41,766 nt of DNA, taken from contig CASFNK010000008.1 in assembly GCA_949295995.1 (NCBI GenBank), forward strand, positions 1 to 41,766, given 5' to 3'. This stretch comes from an uncultured Pseudomonadota bacterium. Lineage in GTDB: Bacteria > Pseudomonadota > Alphaproteobacteria > RF32 > CAG-239. Below the pieces are notes generated by a model. The model was not told where the DNA came from. It saw only the letters and a program-made list of their open reading frames with translations, and made no database searches. This document shows positions 23,497 through 32,599 of the stretch, in pieces. Positions within the stretch are counted from its first letter, which is position 1. Each line of letters starts with the position of its first letter. A program made the position numbers and the translations under genes.

Positions 23497-24522
23497 TTAC
23501 AGACCTAACGGTTTGATAAGTCTTGAGTCTGAAGAGATAATCCCGTATTTACGTGTCCGCAAAGCTAATTCAATATGTTTTCTCACCCGTGAGAGCATAA
23601 AATCGGCGCTGTCGTTATAGTCTTTGCGATTGGTATAAGAGATAACAAACATTTCGGCATTATACTCATCAACCCCGAGGCTGCGAATACATTTGATGAT
23701 ATGTTCGCTTAGATTTTGGCTTAAATTTAGAGCCTCTTCACGAACAGTTTTGTTTAAGACAATGCCGAATTTGGTTTTATCAAACCGCCCGACCCAACGA
23801 TTCTCTTTTGTCTCTTGCAGACAAATTTCTGCCACGTTTTTAAGCATTTTATCGCCGGTTTCAAAGTTAATACCTTTGTTAATAAAGTCATAAATATCGC
23901 ACAATTCAACCACCACCAAGCAAAAATCTTGATTATAGCGTTTGGCAAGTTTGGCGTCATGTTCAAAGCGCTCCATAAAGGCTTCTTCGTTCAAAATATC
24001 GGCAGTGAGCAAAATATCGCGCTTTTGATAAATTTTGAGCTTTTCTTGCAAAACTTCAGGCTGGCTGTAGTCTTTGCACATCAAGCTCATCCCTTCGCAA
24101 GCCAAAATTTCGTTCAGTAACGGGCGATACCGGCAACGTGTAAGTTGTTTTTTGCCGTCTTTGTGCAAAATGATAAGGTCGCTGTTTACGGTTGCTTGAG
24201 TTTTGCCGACTTTTGCCAAAGTTGAAAACATCATCTTTTGGTTGGCATCGTTATTTTCAAGCAAAGTGCCGAATAGGGGCTGATTTAAGAGTTCCTCTTC
24301 ATTAAAGTCGGTTGTTTTAAGAGTAGCCTCATTAACAAAGGTGATGAGCATATCTCTATCAACCTTAAAATACATATCGCTAAGGCTTGGCGCCTGAATA
24401 GAGGTTTGTTTATCATTTTCTTGCAAGAGTTCTTGGATATTTTTCTTTAAGATTCGGTTTTTGTGAGACAAAAAGAGAATATATCCGAGCTCAAGCACAC
24501 AAATAATCAAAACATAAATCAT
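23497..24522 (-). CDS. membrane-anchored PAS plus degenerate GGDEF protein
   Basis: The protein is 341 aa from the ATG at 24522 (AAGGA in front); the frame extends to 24567. A membrane helix (2-17) and coiled coil are followed by a PAS-like domain (about 45-150, with F-V-N-E-A-T) and a GGDEF-like domain (about 170-330, starting I-L-N-E-E-A-F). The signature place reads G-R-F-D-K-T-K-F-G-I-V-L instead of R-x-G-G-D-E-F, so diguanylate cyclase activity is unlikely; a regulatory or binding role is more plausible. Confidence 0.75.
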   Translation of the reverse strand: MIYVLIICVLELGYILFLSHKNRILKKNIQELLQENDKQTSIQAPSLSDMYFKVDRDMLITFVNEATLKTTDFNEEELLNQPLFGTLLENNDANQKMMFSTLAKVGKTQATVNSDLIILHKDGKKQLTRCRYRPLLNEILACEGMSLMCKDYSQPEVLQEKLKIYQKRDILLTADILNEEAFMERFEHDAKLAKRYNQDFCLVVVELCDIYDFINKGINFETGDKMLKNVAEICLQETKENRWVGRFDKTKFGIVLNKTVREEALNLSQNLSEHIIKCIRSLGVDEYNAEMFVISYTNRKDYNDSADFMLSRVRKHIELALRTRKYGIISSDSRLIKPLGL

Positions 24523-24705
24523 GGCGCAATCCTTAAAGGTTGTGGAATAATCGGATTCTAGCCTCAAAAACTAAATATTTGTTTAAATAGAGGTTGCATT
24601 TTTTTATAAAAATCCCTAAGTTGAAGGCGAACTTATAAGAATTTACAAGAAATTAACACTCCTTGTTTATAACCAACGCGAAAAAACAAAAGAGAATAAA
24701 TAGTT

Positions 24706-26157
24706 ATGAGCACCAAGGATCAACCGCAAATCATAGACGAGAGCGGGGATAAATATAAATATGGCTTTGTAACGGACATTGACGCCGACATGGCTCCTAT
24801 GGGCTTAAATGCAGAGATAATCAAATTGATATCGCGCAAAAAACAAGAACCCCAATGGCTCTTGGATTGGCGCTTAAAAGCCTTTGAGTTTTGGCAGACG
24901 ATGACCGAGCCGACTTGGGCGAAATTAAGTTATGATAAGATAGATTATCAAAGCCTTTACTACTATTCAGCGCCCAAACAAAAGGTTGCTCCCAAGAGTT
25001 TGGATGAGGTCGATTCGGAGTTGCTCAAGACTTATGAAAAATTAGGGATTCCGCTCAAAGAGCAAGAGGCTCTGGCCGGCGTTGTTGCGGTGGATGCGGT
25101 TTTTGACAGTGTTTCGGTTGCCACCACCTATCGCGCCAAATTAGCTGAACAGGGTGTTATTTTCTGCTCCATTTCCGAGGCGGTGCGCGAGCATCCCGAT
25201 TTAGTGAAAAAATACTTGGGCTCAGTTGTGCCTTATACGGATAATTTCTTTGCCTGCCTTAATTCGGCGGTGTTTACGGATGGCTCTTTTGTGTATATTC
25301 CCAAAGGCGTAAAATGCCCGATGGAGCTCTCCACCTATTTTAGAATAAATGCCAAAAACACCGGACAGTTTGAGAGGACTTTGATTATAGCCGAAGATGA
25401 CAGCTATGTCTCTTATTTGGAGGGCTGTACGGCTCCACAAAGAGATGAAAATCAGCTCCATGCTGCGATTGTTGAGATTGTGGTTTTAAACAATGCTGAG
25501 GTTAAATATTCTACGGTTCAGAACTGGTATCCCGGCGACAAAGACGGCAAAGGCGGTGTTTACAACTTTGTTACCAAGCGTGCGGCTTGCCGCGGCGTTA
25601 ATTCCAAAATTTCGTGGACACAGGTTGAAACCGGTTCGGCGGTAACTTGGAAATATCCGTCCTGCGTTTTGCAAGGCGACAATTCGGTTGGCGAGTTTTA
25701 CTCTGTAGCCATCACCAATAATCATCAGCAAGCCGACACCGGCACCAAGATGATACATATTGGCAAAAACACCAGCTCAAAAATTATCTCCAAAGGTATT
25801 TCGGCTGGATTCTCTAATCAAACTTATCGAGGATTGGTGCGTGTTTCCCCCAAGGCAAGTGGTGCCAGAAACTATTCGCAGTGCGATAGTTTGCTCATTG
25901 GCAAAAACTGCGGTTCGCATACGGTTCCTTATATTGAAAATCGCAATAAAGGAGCTGTAATAGAGCATGAAGCGACCACTTCAAAAATCAGTGATGAACA
26001 ACTTTTCTACTGTCTGCAAAGGGGCATCAGCGAAGAAGATGCCGTGAGCTTGATAGTAAACGGCTTCTGCAAAGAAGTTATGCAACATCTGCCGATGGAA
26101 TTTGCCATTGAGGCAGCAAAATTAATAAATATTAGCTTAGAAGGAAGTGTAGGATAA
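24706..26157 (+). CDS. sufB: Fe-S cluster assembly scaffold SufB
   Basis: The protein is 483 aa, normal for SufB. The C-terminal [18 protein letters not shown] segment with C436 is the conserved part that takes part in cluster assembly. [12 protein letters not shown] and Y-L-E-G-C-T-A-P are further family motifs. SufB forms the SufBC2D scaffold. It is the first gene of the cluster. No Rrf2-type regulator (IscR, RirA) is seen in front, and its ribosome binding site is weak. Confidence 0.97.
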   Translation: MSTKDQPQIIDESGDKYKYGFVTDIDADMAPMGLNAEIIKLISRKKQEPQWLLDWRLKAFEFWQTMTEPTWAKLSYDKIDYQSLYYYSAPKQKVAPKSLDEVDSELLKTYEKLGIPLKEQEALAGVVAVDAVFDSVSVATTYRAKLAEQGVIFCSISEAVREHPDLVKKYLGSVVPYTDNFFACLNSAVFTDGSFVYIPKGVKCPMELSTYFRINAKNTGQFERTLIIAEDDSYVSYLEGCTAPQRDENQLHAAIVEIVVLNNAEVKYSTVQNWYPGDKDGKGGVYNFVTKRAACRGVNSKISWTQVETGSAVTWKYPSCVLQGDNSVGEFYSVAITNNHQQADTGTKMIHIGKNTSSKIISKGISAGFSNQTYRGLVRVSPKASGARNYSQCDSLLIGKNCGSHTVPYIENRNKGAVIEHEATTSKISDEQLFYCLQRGISEEDAVSLIVNGFCKEVMQHLPMEFAIEAAKLINISLEGSVG

Positions 26158-26158
26158 C

Positions 26159-26311
26159 ATGACAAAACAACAAGAAATGTTAGAAGTATTAACCCAAATG
26201 TCAACGATAGCGGCTCAAATATTAAAAGAAGCCAAAACCAATAAACGCGCTTCAGAGGAAGAAGTCAAAAAAATGTTGGCTCACCTTAAGAGTATGCACG
26301 CGGCGGAATAG
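26159..26311 (+). CDS. 50-aa small protein between sufB and sufC
   Basis: A frame of 50 codons starts with an ATG 2 bp after the sufB stop, with GGA in front, and ends 14 bp before sufC. The product begins M-T-K-Q-Q-E-M-L-E-V and is charged and helical, with no cysteine. Without it the sufB-sufC gap would be 168 bp in an otherwise tight operon. It is not recognised; it could be a small SUF accessory protein. Confidence 0.65.
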   Translation: MTKQQEMLEVLTQMSTIAAQILKEAKTNKRASEEEVKKMLAHLKSMHAAE

Positions 26312-26325
26312 TTAAGGAAAAAAAT

Positions 26326-27084
26326 ATGACAACACCGTTACTGGAAATAGAAGAACTGCACGCAAGGGTCGGCGATAAGGAAATTATCAAAAATTTCAAC
26401 CTGATAATCAACGAAGGTGAAATTCATGCGATTATGGGACCAAACGGTGCCGGAAAATCGACCTTATCTTATGTGCTGACCGGCAAACCGGGCTATGAAG
26501 TAACGAGTGGGTCGGTGCGGTTTAAGGGAAAGGATTTGCTTTCCCTTTCGCCTGAGGAAAGAGCCAGAGAAGGCGTGTTCTTGATTATGCAATATCCGGT
26601 AGAAATCCCCGGAGTCCCCACCTCGGCTTTCCTAAAGCAAGCCCTCAATGCGCAACGCAAACACCTTAATTTGCCGGAGCTTGATAATGTTTCGTTTATT
26701 AAGCTCTTGCGAGAAGAGGGCAAAAAATTAGGTATTGATTCGGAGATGTTAAAACGCTTTGTAAATGTGGGTTTTTCCGGTGGCGAGAAAAAACGTCTTG
26801 AGACTTTGCAAATGGCGTTTCTCAAACCCTCCTTTGCCATTTTGGACGAGGCGGATTCGGGCCTTGATATTGATGCCTTAAAGGTTGTTGCGGATGGGGT
26901 AAATTCCCTGCGAGATGAACATCGCTCCATGTTGGTAATTACCCACTATCAACGTCTGTTAAACTATATTGTTCCTGACTTTGTGCATGTTTTTGCCGAT
27001 GGGCATATTGTAAAATCGGGCAATAAAGATTTGGCCTTAGAGCTGGAAGAAAAAGGCTATGCGGAATTTGTAAAGGAAAGATAA
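26326..27084 (+). CDS. sufC: Fe-S assembly ATPase SufC
   Basis: The protein is 252 aa, an ABC-type ATPase. It has Walker A G-P-N-G-A-G-K-S (38-45), the Q-loop in L-I-M-Q-Y-P, signature F-S-G-G-E-K-K-R (about 150-157), Walker B A-I-L-D-E-A-D-S-G-L-D and the H-loop in V-I-T-H-Y-Q-R. It powers structural change in SufBC2D. AAGGA lies before the ATG. Its stop shares one base with the sufD start. Confidence 0.97.
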   Translation: MTTPLLEIEELHARVGDKEIIKNFNLIINEGEIHAIMGPNGAGKSTLSYVLTGKPGYEVTSGSVRFKGKDLLSLSPEERAREGVFLIMQYPVEIPGVPTSAFLKQALNAQRKHLNLPELDNVSFIKLLREEGKKLGIDSEMLKRFVNVGFSGGEKKRLETLQMAFLKPSFAILDEADSGLDIDALKVVADGVNSLRDEHRSMLVITHYQRLLNYIVPDFVHVFADGHIVKSGNKDLALELEEKGYAEFVKER

Positions 27085-28310
27085 TGAACCCTTTCTTCAA
27101 AAATAACGACGATTCTCAAACCTCGCATTGGGCAAAAACACTGCACCAAGAGGGTAAAGCCGCTTTTCTGAGTCAGGGTTTGCCGACACCTAAAACCGAG
27201 GCTTGGAAATATACCAAACTCCGCGAGCTTGAAGCCGATGATTATGAGTTTGCCGCTCCTGCTGATAAAAACGCAATGCCACTTCAGCAATTTCCGTTTC
27301 CTTGTGCCGAGATTGATTTTCTGAACGGTCAATGGGTCAAAACCTCAAATTTGCCGCAAGGACTAACCATCAAACCCTTAATCGAGGCTCTTTCGCATAT
27401 TAATCAAATTGCCGACATTCAGAATTATCCTTTTGCCGCACTCAACAGTGCTTATTTAGAGCAAGGCGTATTTATTGAAGTTGCCGCCAATCAAAAAATT
27501 GAAATGCCGTTGGTTTTGCGCTATCACACAATTCCTCAAGGACATAATTTCTTTGAAAATATCCGAAATATAGTCGTCTTAAATACCGGCAGTCAATTAG
27601 ATTTAGTTGAATATTATAGTTATACAGGCGAAGTAAAATCGCGTTATTTTGTTAATCAAGTAAATGAAATCCAGGTTCAAGAAAATGCCGAATTAAACCA
27701 CTATAAATTCCAAAACGAGGCCTATAAAGCCAATCACATTGCGTTGCACGCGGTGGATGTTGAAACCTCCGGTACATATAAAAGTTTTTGCTTGCAAAAA
27801 GGCGCCAACATTGCCCGCAACGAAACCAAAATAAAACTCAAAGGTTTGCAAGCAAGAGCGCAAGTTGACGGCGCTTATGTCATGAATGGTTGGGCCTCAC
27901 TTGATACCACCACGGATATTGAACACTTGGTTCCGCAAACTCAGTCCTCCCAACTTATCAAAGGGGTAGTCGGCGGCGATGCCAAAGGTGTTTTCCAAGG
28001 CAAAATTCACATTGCCCCCAATGCCGACCAAACCGAAGGCACACAACTTCACAAGGCTTTATTGCTGAGTGATACGGCAGAAATTGATGTTAAGCCTGAG
28101 CTCGAGATTTTTGCCGATGACGTTAAGTGCTCGCACGGTGCGGCCAGCGGTGAGTTAGATGAAGAACAGCTGTTTTATATGCAATCGCGCGGGATTTCTC
28201 GTGAAGATGCCAAAAAAATGCTGATAGACGCTTATTTGGAAGATGTCTTTGCCCGTATTGAACAGGATACTTTGCACGATTGGTTTAAGGATTTGAAGCA
28301 AAATTCATAA
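27084..28310 (+). CDS. sufD: Fe-S assembly scaffold SufD
   Basis: The protein is 408 aa. The C-terminal D-V-K-C-S-H-G-A-A-S-G-E-L-D-E-E-Q-L-F-Y segment holds the conserved histidine that ligates the nascent cluster at the SufB-SufD interface. P-T-P-K-T-E-A-W-K-Y-T near the N-terminus is also typical. It overlaps sufC by one base (TAATG), so translation is coupled. Confidence 0.96.
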   Translation: MNPFFKNNDDSQTSHWAKTLHQEGKAAFLSQGLPTPKTEAWKYTKLRELEADDYEFAAPADKNAMPLQQFPFPCAEIDFLNGQWVKTSNLPQGLTIKPLIEALSHINQIADIQNYPFAALNSAYLEQGVFIEVAANQKIEMPLVLRYHTIPQGHNFFENIRNIVVLNTGSQLDLVEYYSYTGEVKSRYFVNQVNEIQVQENAELNHYKFQNEAYKANHIALHAVDVETSGTYKSFCLQKGANIARNETKIKLKGLQARAQVDGAYVMNGWASLDTTTDIEHLVPQTQSSQLIKGVVGGDAKGVFQGKIHIAPNADQTEGTQLHKALLLSDTAEIDVKPELEIFADDVKCSHGAASGELDEEQLFYMQSRGISREDAKKMLIDAYLEDVFARIEQDTLHDWFKDLKQNS

Positions 28311-28325
28311 AATTGCGCCAAAGAG

Positions 28326-28354
28326 TTGCGTAAATTCCAAAAAGAGCTTATATA
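28326..28354 (+). promoter_or_regulatory. possible promoter before sufS
   Basis: TTGCGT (28326-28331) and TATATA (28349-28354) are separated by 17 bp, 32 bp before the sufS start. It is a moderate match. Confidence 0.4.
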
Positions 28355-28386
28355 AAGATAAAGTTTCACTTATCGAAAGCCAAATA

Positions 28387-29604
28387 ATGTATAATGTTTA
28401 TGAAATACGCAAAGATTTTCCCGTCCTCTCGGAGTTGGTAAATAACAAACCCAACGTGTTTTTGGATTCGGCGGCGTCTGCGCAAAAGCCCTTGCCGGTA
28501 ATTAACCTTATGCAAGAGATATATAATCACCACTACGCCAATGTTCACCGCGGCATTTACCATTTGTCGGAAGATATAACCGCCTCTTATGAACAAGCCC
28601 GAGAGATTGTCAAAAATTTCATAAATGCGGCATCTTCGGATGAAATTATTTTCACCCGCAACGCAACGGAATCCATTAATTTGGTGGCGGCTACTTGGGG
28701 ACGCAAGTTTTTGCACGCAGGAGATGAGGTCTTAATTTCTCAGGCCGAACACCATGCCAATCTTGTCCCATGGCAAATGTTGCGAGATGAGATTGGCATT
28801 ACCTTAAAAGTTTTTCCGATTGCCGATGACGGGAGTTATGTGGAAGAAGAATATCTCAAGTATTTAACCCCACGCACCAAACTGGTTGCCGTTACCGGAA
28901 TGTCCAATGTTTTGGGCACAATTTTTCCGCTTAAAAAAATGGCTAAGCAAGCTCATCAAAACGGAGCACTTTTTTTGGTTGATGCCTGCCAATATATTGT
29001 CCACAATAAAACCGATGTCCAAGATATAGATTGTGATTTTCTTGCCTTTTCGGGGCATAAGACTTACGGCCCGACGGGAATAGGTGTTCTGTACGGCAAA
29101 TATAAAATTCTCGATTCGATGCCGCCTTATCAAACCGGTGGCGATATGGTCGATACCGTAACTTATGAAAAAACAACCTTTATGCCTTCTCCGGCGCGTT
29201 TTGAAGCCGGAACACCGGCTATCGTTCAGGCCATTGGCTTGGGTGAGGCCCTAAAATATATGAGTCATTTAGGAATTGAAAACATTAAAGCCCACGAAGA
29301 TGAGCTCGTAAGCTATGCGAAATCGCAGTGGGAGAATGTCAAAGGTTTAACCCTGATCGGCACCGCTCCCGATAAAGGAGGCGTGTTCTCTTTCGTCGTT
29401 GATGGAATTCACCCCTCAGATTTAGCTTTTGTGTTGGATAAAGAGGGCATTTCAGTTCGTACCGGACACCATTGCGCCGAACCGCTGGTTCACCGCATGG
29501 GCTATGAAACGGTAGCCAGAGCCTCTTTCGGACTTTATACCACGCACGAGGACATAGACGCACTTCTTCCGGCCATTCGTAAAGCTCAAAAAATGTTTCT
29601 CTAA
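28387..29604 (+). CDS. sufS: cysteine desulfurase SufS
   Basis: The protein is 405 aa. It has a PLP-binding lysine K225 in S-G-H-K-T-Y-G-P-T-G, an N-terminal V-F-L-D-S-A-A-S-A-Q-K-P motif, and the catalytic C363 in V-R-T-G-H-H-C-A-E-P, as in group II desulfurases. It removes sulfur from L-cysteine and hands it to SufE, encoded downstream. The usual V-D-G-A-Q segment reads V-D-A-C-Q, giving an extra cysteine near the cofactor. Confidence 0.97.
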   Translation: MYNVYEIRKDFPVLSELVNNKPNVFLDSAASAQKPLPVINLMQEIYNHHYANVHRGIYHLSEDITASYEQAREIVKNFINAASSDEIIFTRNATESINLVAATWGRKFLHAGDEVLISQAEHHANLVPWQMLRDEIGITLKVFPIADDGSYVEEEYLKYLTPRTKLVAVTGMSNVLGTIFPLKKMAKQAHQNGALFLVDACQYIVHNKTDVQDIDCDFLAFSGHKTYGPTGIGVLYGKYKILDSMPPYQTGGDMVDTVTYEKTTFMPSPARFEAGTPAIVQAIGLGEALKYMSHLGIENIKAHEDELVSYAKSQWENVKGLTLIGTAPDKGGVFSFVVDGIHPSDLAFVLDKEGISVRTGHHCAEPLVHRMGYETVARASFGLYTTHEDIDALLPAIRKAQKMFL

Positions 29605-29607
29605 ATC

Positions 29608-29635
29608 TTGACAAGGCATTTCAAAGGCTTATAAC
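29608..29635 (+). promoter_or_regulatory. promoter before the DMT-like gene
   Basis: TTGACA (29608-29613) and TATAAC (29630-29635) have a 16-bp spacer and lie 21 bp before the ATG at 29657. This would let the permease, sufT, sufE and the sucCD-like pair be transcribed apart from sufBCDS. Confidence 0.65.
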
Positions 29636-29656
29636 TTTCACTCAAGAGAGATAAAA

Positions 29657-30547
29657 ATGCAAAATTACTGGTGGATATTGGCGATAATCCTGAGTCTGTT
29701 GATGTCGAGCTATGTGTACATCAATCAGTTTATCAAGGTTAAAGGGTCGCATTTAATGGTCTATCGCGGTTTAGGGACGGCGGTGGTCTTGCTTCCTTTT
29801 GCCTTTTTCTTTGCCCCGATACATAATCTTGCTTTTTATGCTTTGTGCATAGCCCAAGGGATAGTTATGTCGGTTGGCGAAAATCGTATTCTAAACGGTG
29901 CCAAAACTTTTGGAGCTCAGGTAACAAGCCTGATTCACCCCTTAAGCATTGCTTTTATATTTGTGTTTTGGCTACTTTTACACCCCCACGAATTGCAAGA
30001 ATTTTTTATAGAGCCGACCAAAATGTCGCTAATCTTCGCCTGCTTGTTGGGAACAACTTTGTCCCTTATTTTAATCTGTCAGGCGAAAGCCAATCGCAAA
30101 GCCTTGAGCTTTTTGGCAATAGGAATGTTTTGTGAGATATTTATTGATGTTACCAATAAAGAAACGACGCATTTAGGAGCGGAAAATATCATCTCGGCGA
30201 TTTACTATTACACGCTGATAACCTCACTTGTTGCCGGCAGTATTAATTTAGCGGCCTATCTCAAAGAAGGACGCCCGGCAAAAGATTTAATCTCGCTTGC
30301 TGATATGAAATATGCGTGGTTTTTTATGCTTTTTGCGATTCTCCACGGGTTTTTGAAGACTTATACCATGTATCTTGCGCCCAATCCGGCTTACGTCGCC
30401 GCCATTGTGCATGCTTATCCGGTGTGGATTATGCTGTTTAATAACTTTAATCATCAAAAGGAATATACTAAAATCAAACCACAATACATCATTTTATTGT
30501 TGGTATCAATCGTTGGCTTAATATTTCTTGGCGGACATCATCATTAA
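29657..30547 (+). CDS. DMT-superfamily (EamA-like) membrane protein
   Basis: The protein is 296 aa with about ten hydrophobic helices in two halves, like drug/metabolite transporters. AGAGAG lies before the ATG. The C-terminus ends G-G-H-H-H. It lies inside the suf cluster, 52 bp after sufS and 9 bp before sufT, with its own promoter. The transported substrate is unknown; a link to sulfur, cysteine or metal supply is only suggested by position. Confidence 0.75.
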   Translation: MQNYWWILAIILSLLMSSYVYINQFIKVKGSHLMVYRGLGTAVVLLPFAFFFAPIHNLAFYALCIAQGIVMSVGENRILNGAKTFGAQVTSLIHPLSIAFIFVFWLLLHPHELQEFFIEPTKMSLIFACLLGTTLSLILICQAKANRKALSFLAIGMFCEIFIDVTNKETTHLGAENIISAIYYYTLITSLVAGSINLAAYLKEGRPAKDLISLADMKYAWFFMLFAILHGFLKTYTMYLAPNPAYVAAIVHAYPVWIMLFNNFNHQKEYTKIKPQYIILLLVSIVGLIFLGGHHH

Positions 30548-30556
30548 GGACATCCC

Positions 30557-30982
30557 ATGAGCGAAGAAAACTCTAATAATCCCAATGAAGCCGAACTTTT
30601 AGCGGCAATGACTCTTTCTCCCGAAGAGAAGAAAGACTATATCGCCACAGCAGGCTCTCCTTTGCCTGAAGGTGAAAAAAAGGCTACTAAGGAGGATATT
30701 ATTGAGGCACTCAAAACCGTCTGCGACCCTGAAATTATGATAAATATTTGGGATATGGGCTTGGTTTATGATATCCGCATTGATGACGAGGCCAATGTCG
30801 AGATTGATATGACCTTAACGGCACCCGGTTGTCCCGTTGCCGGTGTTTTGCCCCAACAAGCGGCTGATGCCGTGTCTTTGGTGGAAGGAACAGGGCTTGT
30901 TACGGTAAAAATTGTTTGGGAGCCTGCTTGGTCAATGGAGCGCTTGAGTGAAGACGCCCGCGCGATGATGGAACTTTTTTAA
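30557..30982 (+). CDS. sufT: SufT / MIP18-family (DUF59) protein
   Basis: The protein is 141 aa. The C-terminal 100 residues form a DUF59 domain: C-D-P-E-I-M-I-N-I-W-D-M-G-L-V-Y-D followed by L-T-A-P-G-C-P-V-A-G with the conserved cysteine. The N-terminal 40 residues are acidic and probably flexible. SufT proteins support Fe-S cluster maturation. It fits the suf cluster and is followed after 6 bp by sufE. Confidence 0.93.
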   Translation: MSEENSNNPNEAELLAAMTLSPEEKKDYIATAGSPLPEGEKKATKEDIIEALKTVCDPEIMINIWDMGLVYDIRIDDEANVEIDMTLTAPGCPVAGVLPQQAADAVSLVEGTGLVTVKIVWEPAWSMERLSEDARAMMELF

Positions 30983-30988
30983 GAGGCG

Positions 30989-31393
30989 ATGATGACATTA
31001 GAAGAATTAATCGAAAATTTTTCTTACCTTGATAATTGGGAGGATCGCTATTCATATCTGATAGATTTAGGCAACAATTTGGAAAATCTGCCCGAAGAAT
31101 ACAAAACGCCTGAGTGGAAAGTGCAAGGTTGTCAGTCGCAAGTCTGGCTTGTGCCTCAATTTCAAGACGGCAAAATCCATTTTTTAGGCGATAGTGATGC
31201 AATTTTGGTTCGAGGTTTAATTTCGATAGTCTTGATGATTTATAACGACAAATCCCCATCGGAAATTAAAAGCATTGCCATTGAAGATATTTTTGCTAAA
31301 CTCGGACTAGAGGAGAATTTAAGCCCGAGCCGGCGCAACGGTTTAATGTCCATGGTTTCAAAAATCAAATTTTATGCCGAACAGAGTATGTAA
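30989..31393 (+). CDS. sufE: sulfur acceptor protein SufE
   Basis: The protein is 134 aa. The segment W-K-V-Q-G-C-Q-S-Q-V-W-L carries the conserved acceptor cysteine C48, and F-x-x-L-x-x-x-W-E-D-R-Y-x-Y-L-I-x-L-G is the family N-terminus. It takes persulfide from SufS and passes it to SufB. A second in-frame ATG follows immediately, so the exact start may be one codon later. Confidence 0.95.
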   Translation: MMTLEELIENFSYLDNWEDRYSYLIDLGNNLENLPEEYKTPEWKVQGCQSQVWLVPQFQDGKIHFLGDSDAILVRGLISIVLMIYNDKSPSEIKSIAIEDIFAKLGLEENLSPSRRNGLMSMVSKIKFYAEQSM

Positions 31394-31396
31394 TAA

Positions 31397-32599
31397 ATGA
31401 ACGTTCACGAGTATCAAGCCAAGAAAATCATTAGCCAATACGGAATAAAAATTCCCAAAGGGCTGGTGGCTTATACGCCGCTTGAGGCGAAAAACGCCGC
31501 GCGTAAGATTTCCTATCGCGGTCCGTGGATGCTCAAAGCTCAAGTTCAATCCGGAGCCCGCAATAAAGGAAAATTCATTGAAAAATCGGCAGGTCGTAAA
31601 AGCGGGATTAGGGAGATAAAGCACCTTTCCGACGTCTATGTTGAAGCCGAAAAAATGTTAGGGGCCACGTTGGTAACGCCGCAAACCGGTCCCAAAGGTA
31701 AGCTCGTCAGCCGTATTTATGTTGAAGAGTTCAGCATTGTCAAAAAAATATTTTATACCGGTTTAGTCATTGACCGTATGAATGCGGCCATAACTTTACT
31801 GATTGCCGACATTAAAAATCGTGAAATATCGGAAATGGCGGCCAATTCGCCTGAACTTATTTTGCGCCTGAATTTAGACTTGTTGACCGGTGCGAGTAAA
31901 GAACAAATCCGTCAGGTTTTGGAATACCTGGAGTTGGAAGAAGAGAGTTTTCACTCTCTTGAAAGTTTTATCAACGGACTTCATCAAGCCTTTGTTGATT
32001 GCGATGCCACCATGCTTGAAGTAAATCCTTCGGGAGTGGATTCCAATGGTGATATCATAGCACTTGATGCCAAGCTCTCAATTGATGACAATGCTTTGTT
32101 TCGCCACAAAGATTTTTTGCCGCTTCAAGATGAATATGAAACCGAAGACCGCGAGCTCAAGGCCAATAAAAACGGCTTTCAGTATAGCTCGTTTGATGGT
32201 TCAATCGGTTGCATTGTCAATGGTGATGGCATAGCCCTGGCGGCTATGGATTTGATAAGAGAAAAAGGCGAAGGAACGGCTTGTTTCCTAAACGTCAAAG
32301 GTGGTGTCGATAAAGATAAAATTGCCTCAGGGATAAAGATAATAATGACCAATCCGCGCGTTGAGGGAATCTTGATAAATGTTTTGGGTGGTTTTTTGCG
32401 GTGTAATTTGCTGGCGGAGGGTATAGTTGCCGCCGCCTCGGAAGTTGGATTAAACGTGCCTTTGGTAGTTCGATTTGAAGGAACCAACAAAGACGAAGCG
32501 AAAGAAATATTGCTTCACTCCAAACTGCCGCTTATCATTGCCGACAGTATGGAGGATTCGGTTGATAAACTCTTATCAGCGATGGAGGCGGCAGATTAA
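31397..32599 (+). CDS. succinyl-CoA synthetase beta-subunit-like protein (divergent SucC)
   Basis: The protein is 400 aa, close to the SucC length. N-H-E-Y-Q-A-K at the start and the Mg-binding N210 and D224 in L-E-V-N-P and I-A-L-D-A-K are kept, as is N-A-L-F-R. Other active-site parts are changed: the ATP-grasp loop usually reading Q-V-H-A-G-G-R-G-K reads Q-V-Q-S-G-A-R-N-K, and the F-M-A-S-T-E-G-G segment is gone (L-L-I-A-D-I-K-N). The C-terminal I-N-V-L-G-G-F-L-R-C replaces the usual N-I-F-G-G-I-x-R-C. It begins 3 bp after sufE, in the same operon. It is probably a paralogue with changed activity. Confidence 0.82.
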   Translation: MNVHEYQAKKIISQYGIKIPKGLVAYTPLEAKNAARKISYRGPWMLKAQVQSGARNKGKFIEKSAGRKSGIREIKHLSDVYVEAEKMLGATLVTPQTGPKGKLVSRIYVEEFSIVKKIFYTGLVIDRMNAAITLLIADIKNREISEMAANSPELILRLNLDLLTGASKEQIRQVLEYLELEEESFHSLESFINGLHQAFVDCDATMLEVNPSGVDSNGDIIALDAKLSIDDNALFRHKDFLPLQDEYETEDRELKANKNGFQYSSFDGSIGCIVNGDGIALAAMDLIREKGEGTACFLNVKGGVDKDKIASGIKIIMTNPRVEGILINVLGGFLRCNLLAEGIVAAASEVGLNVPLVVRFEGTNKDEAKEILLHSKLPLIIADSMEDSVDKLLSAMEAAD

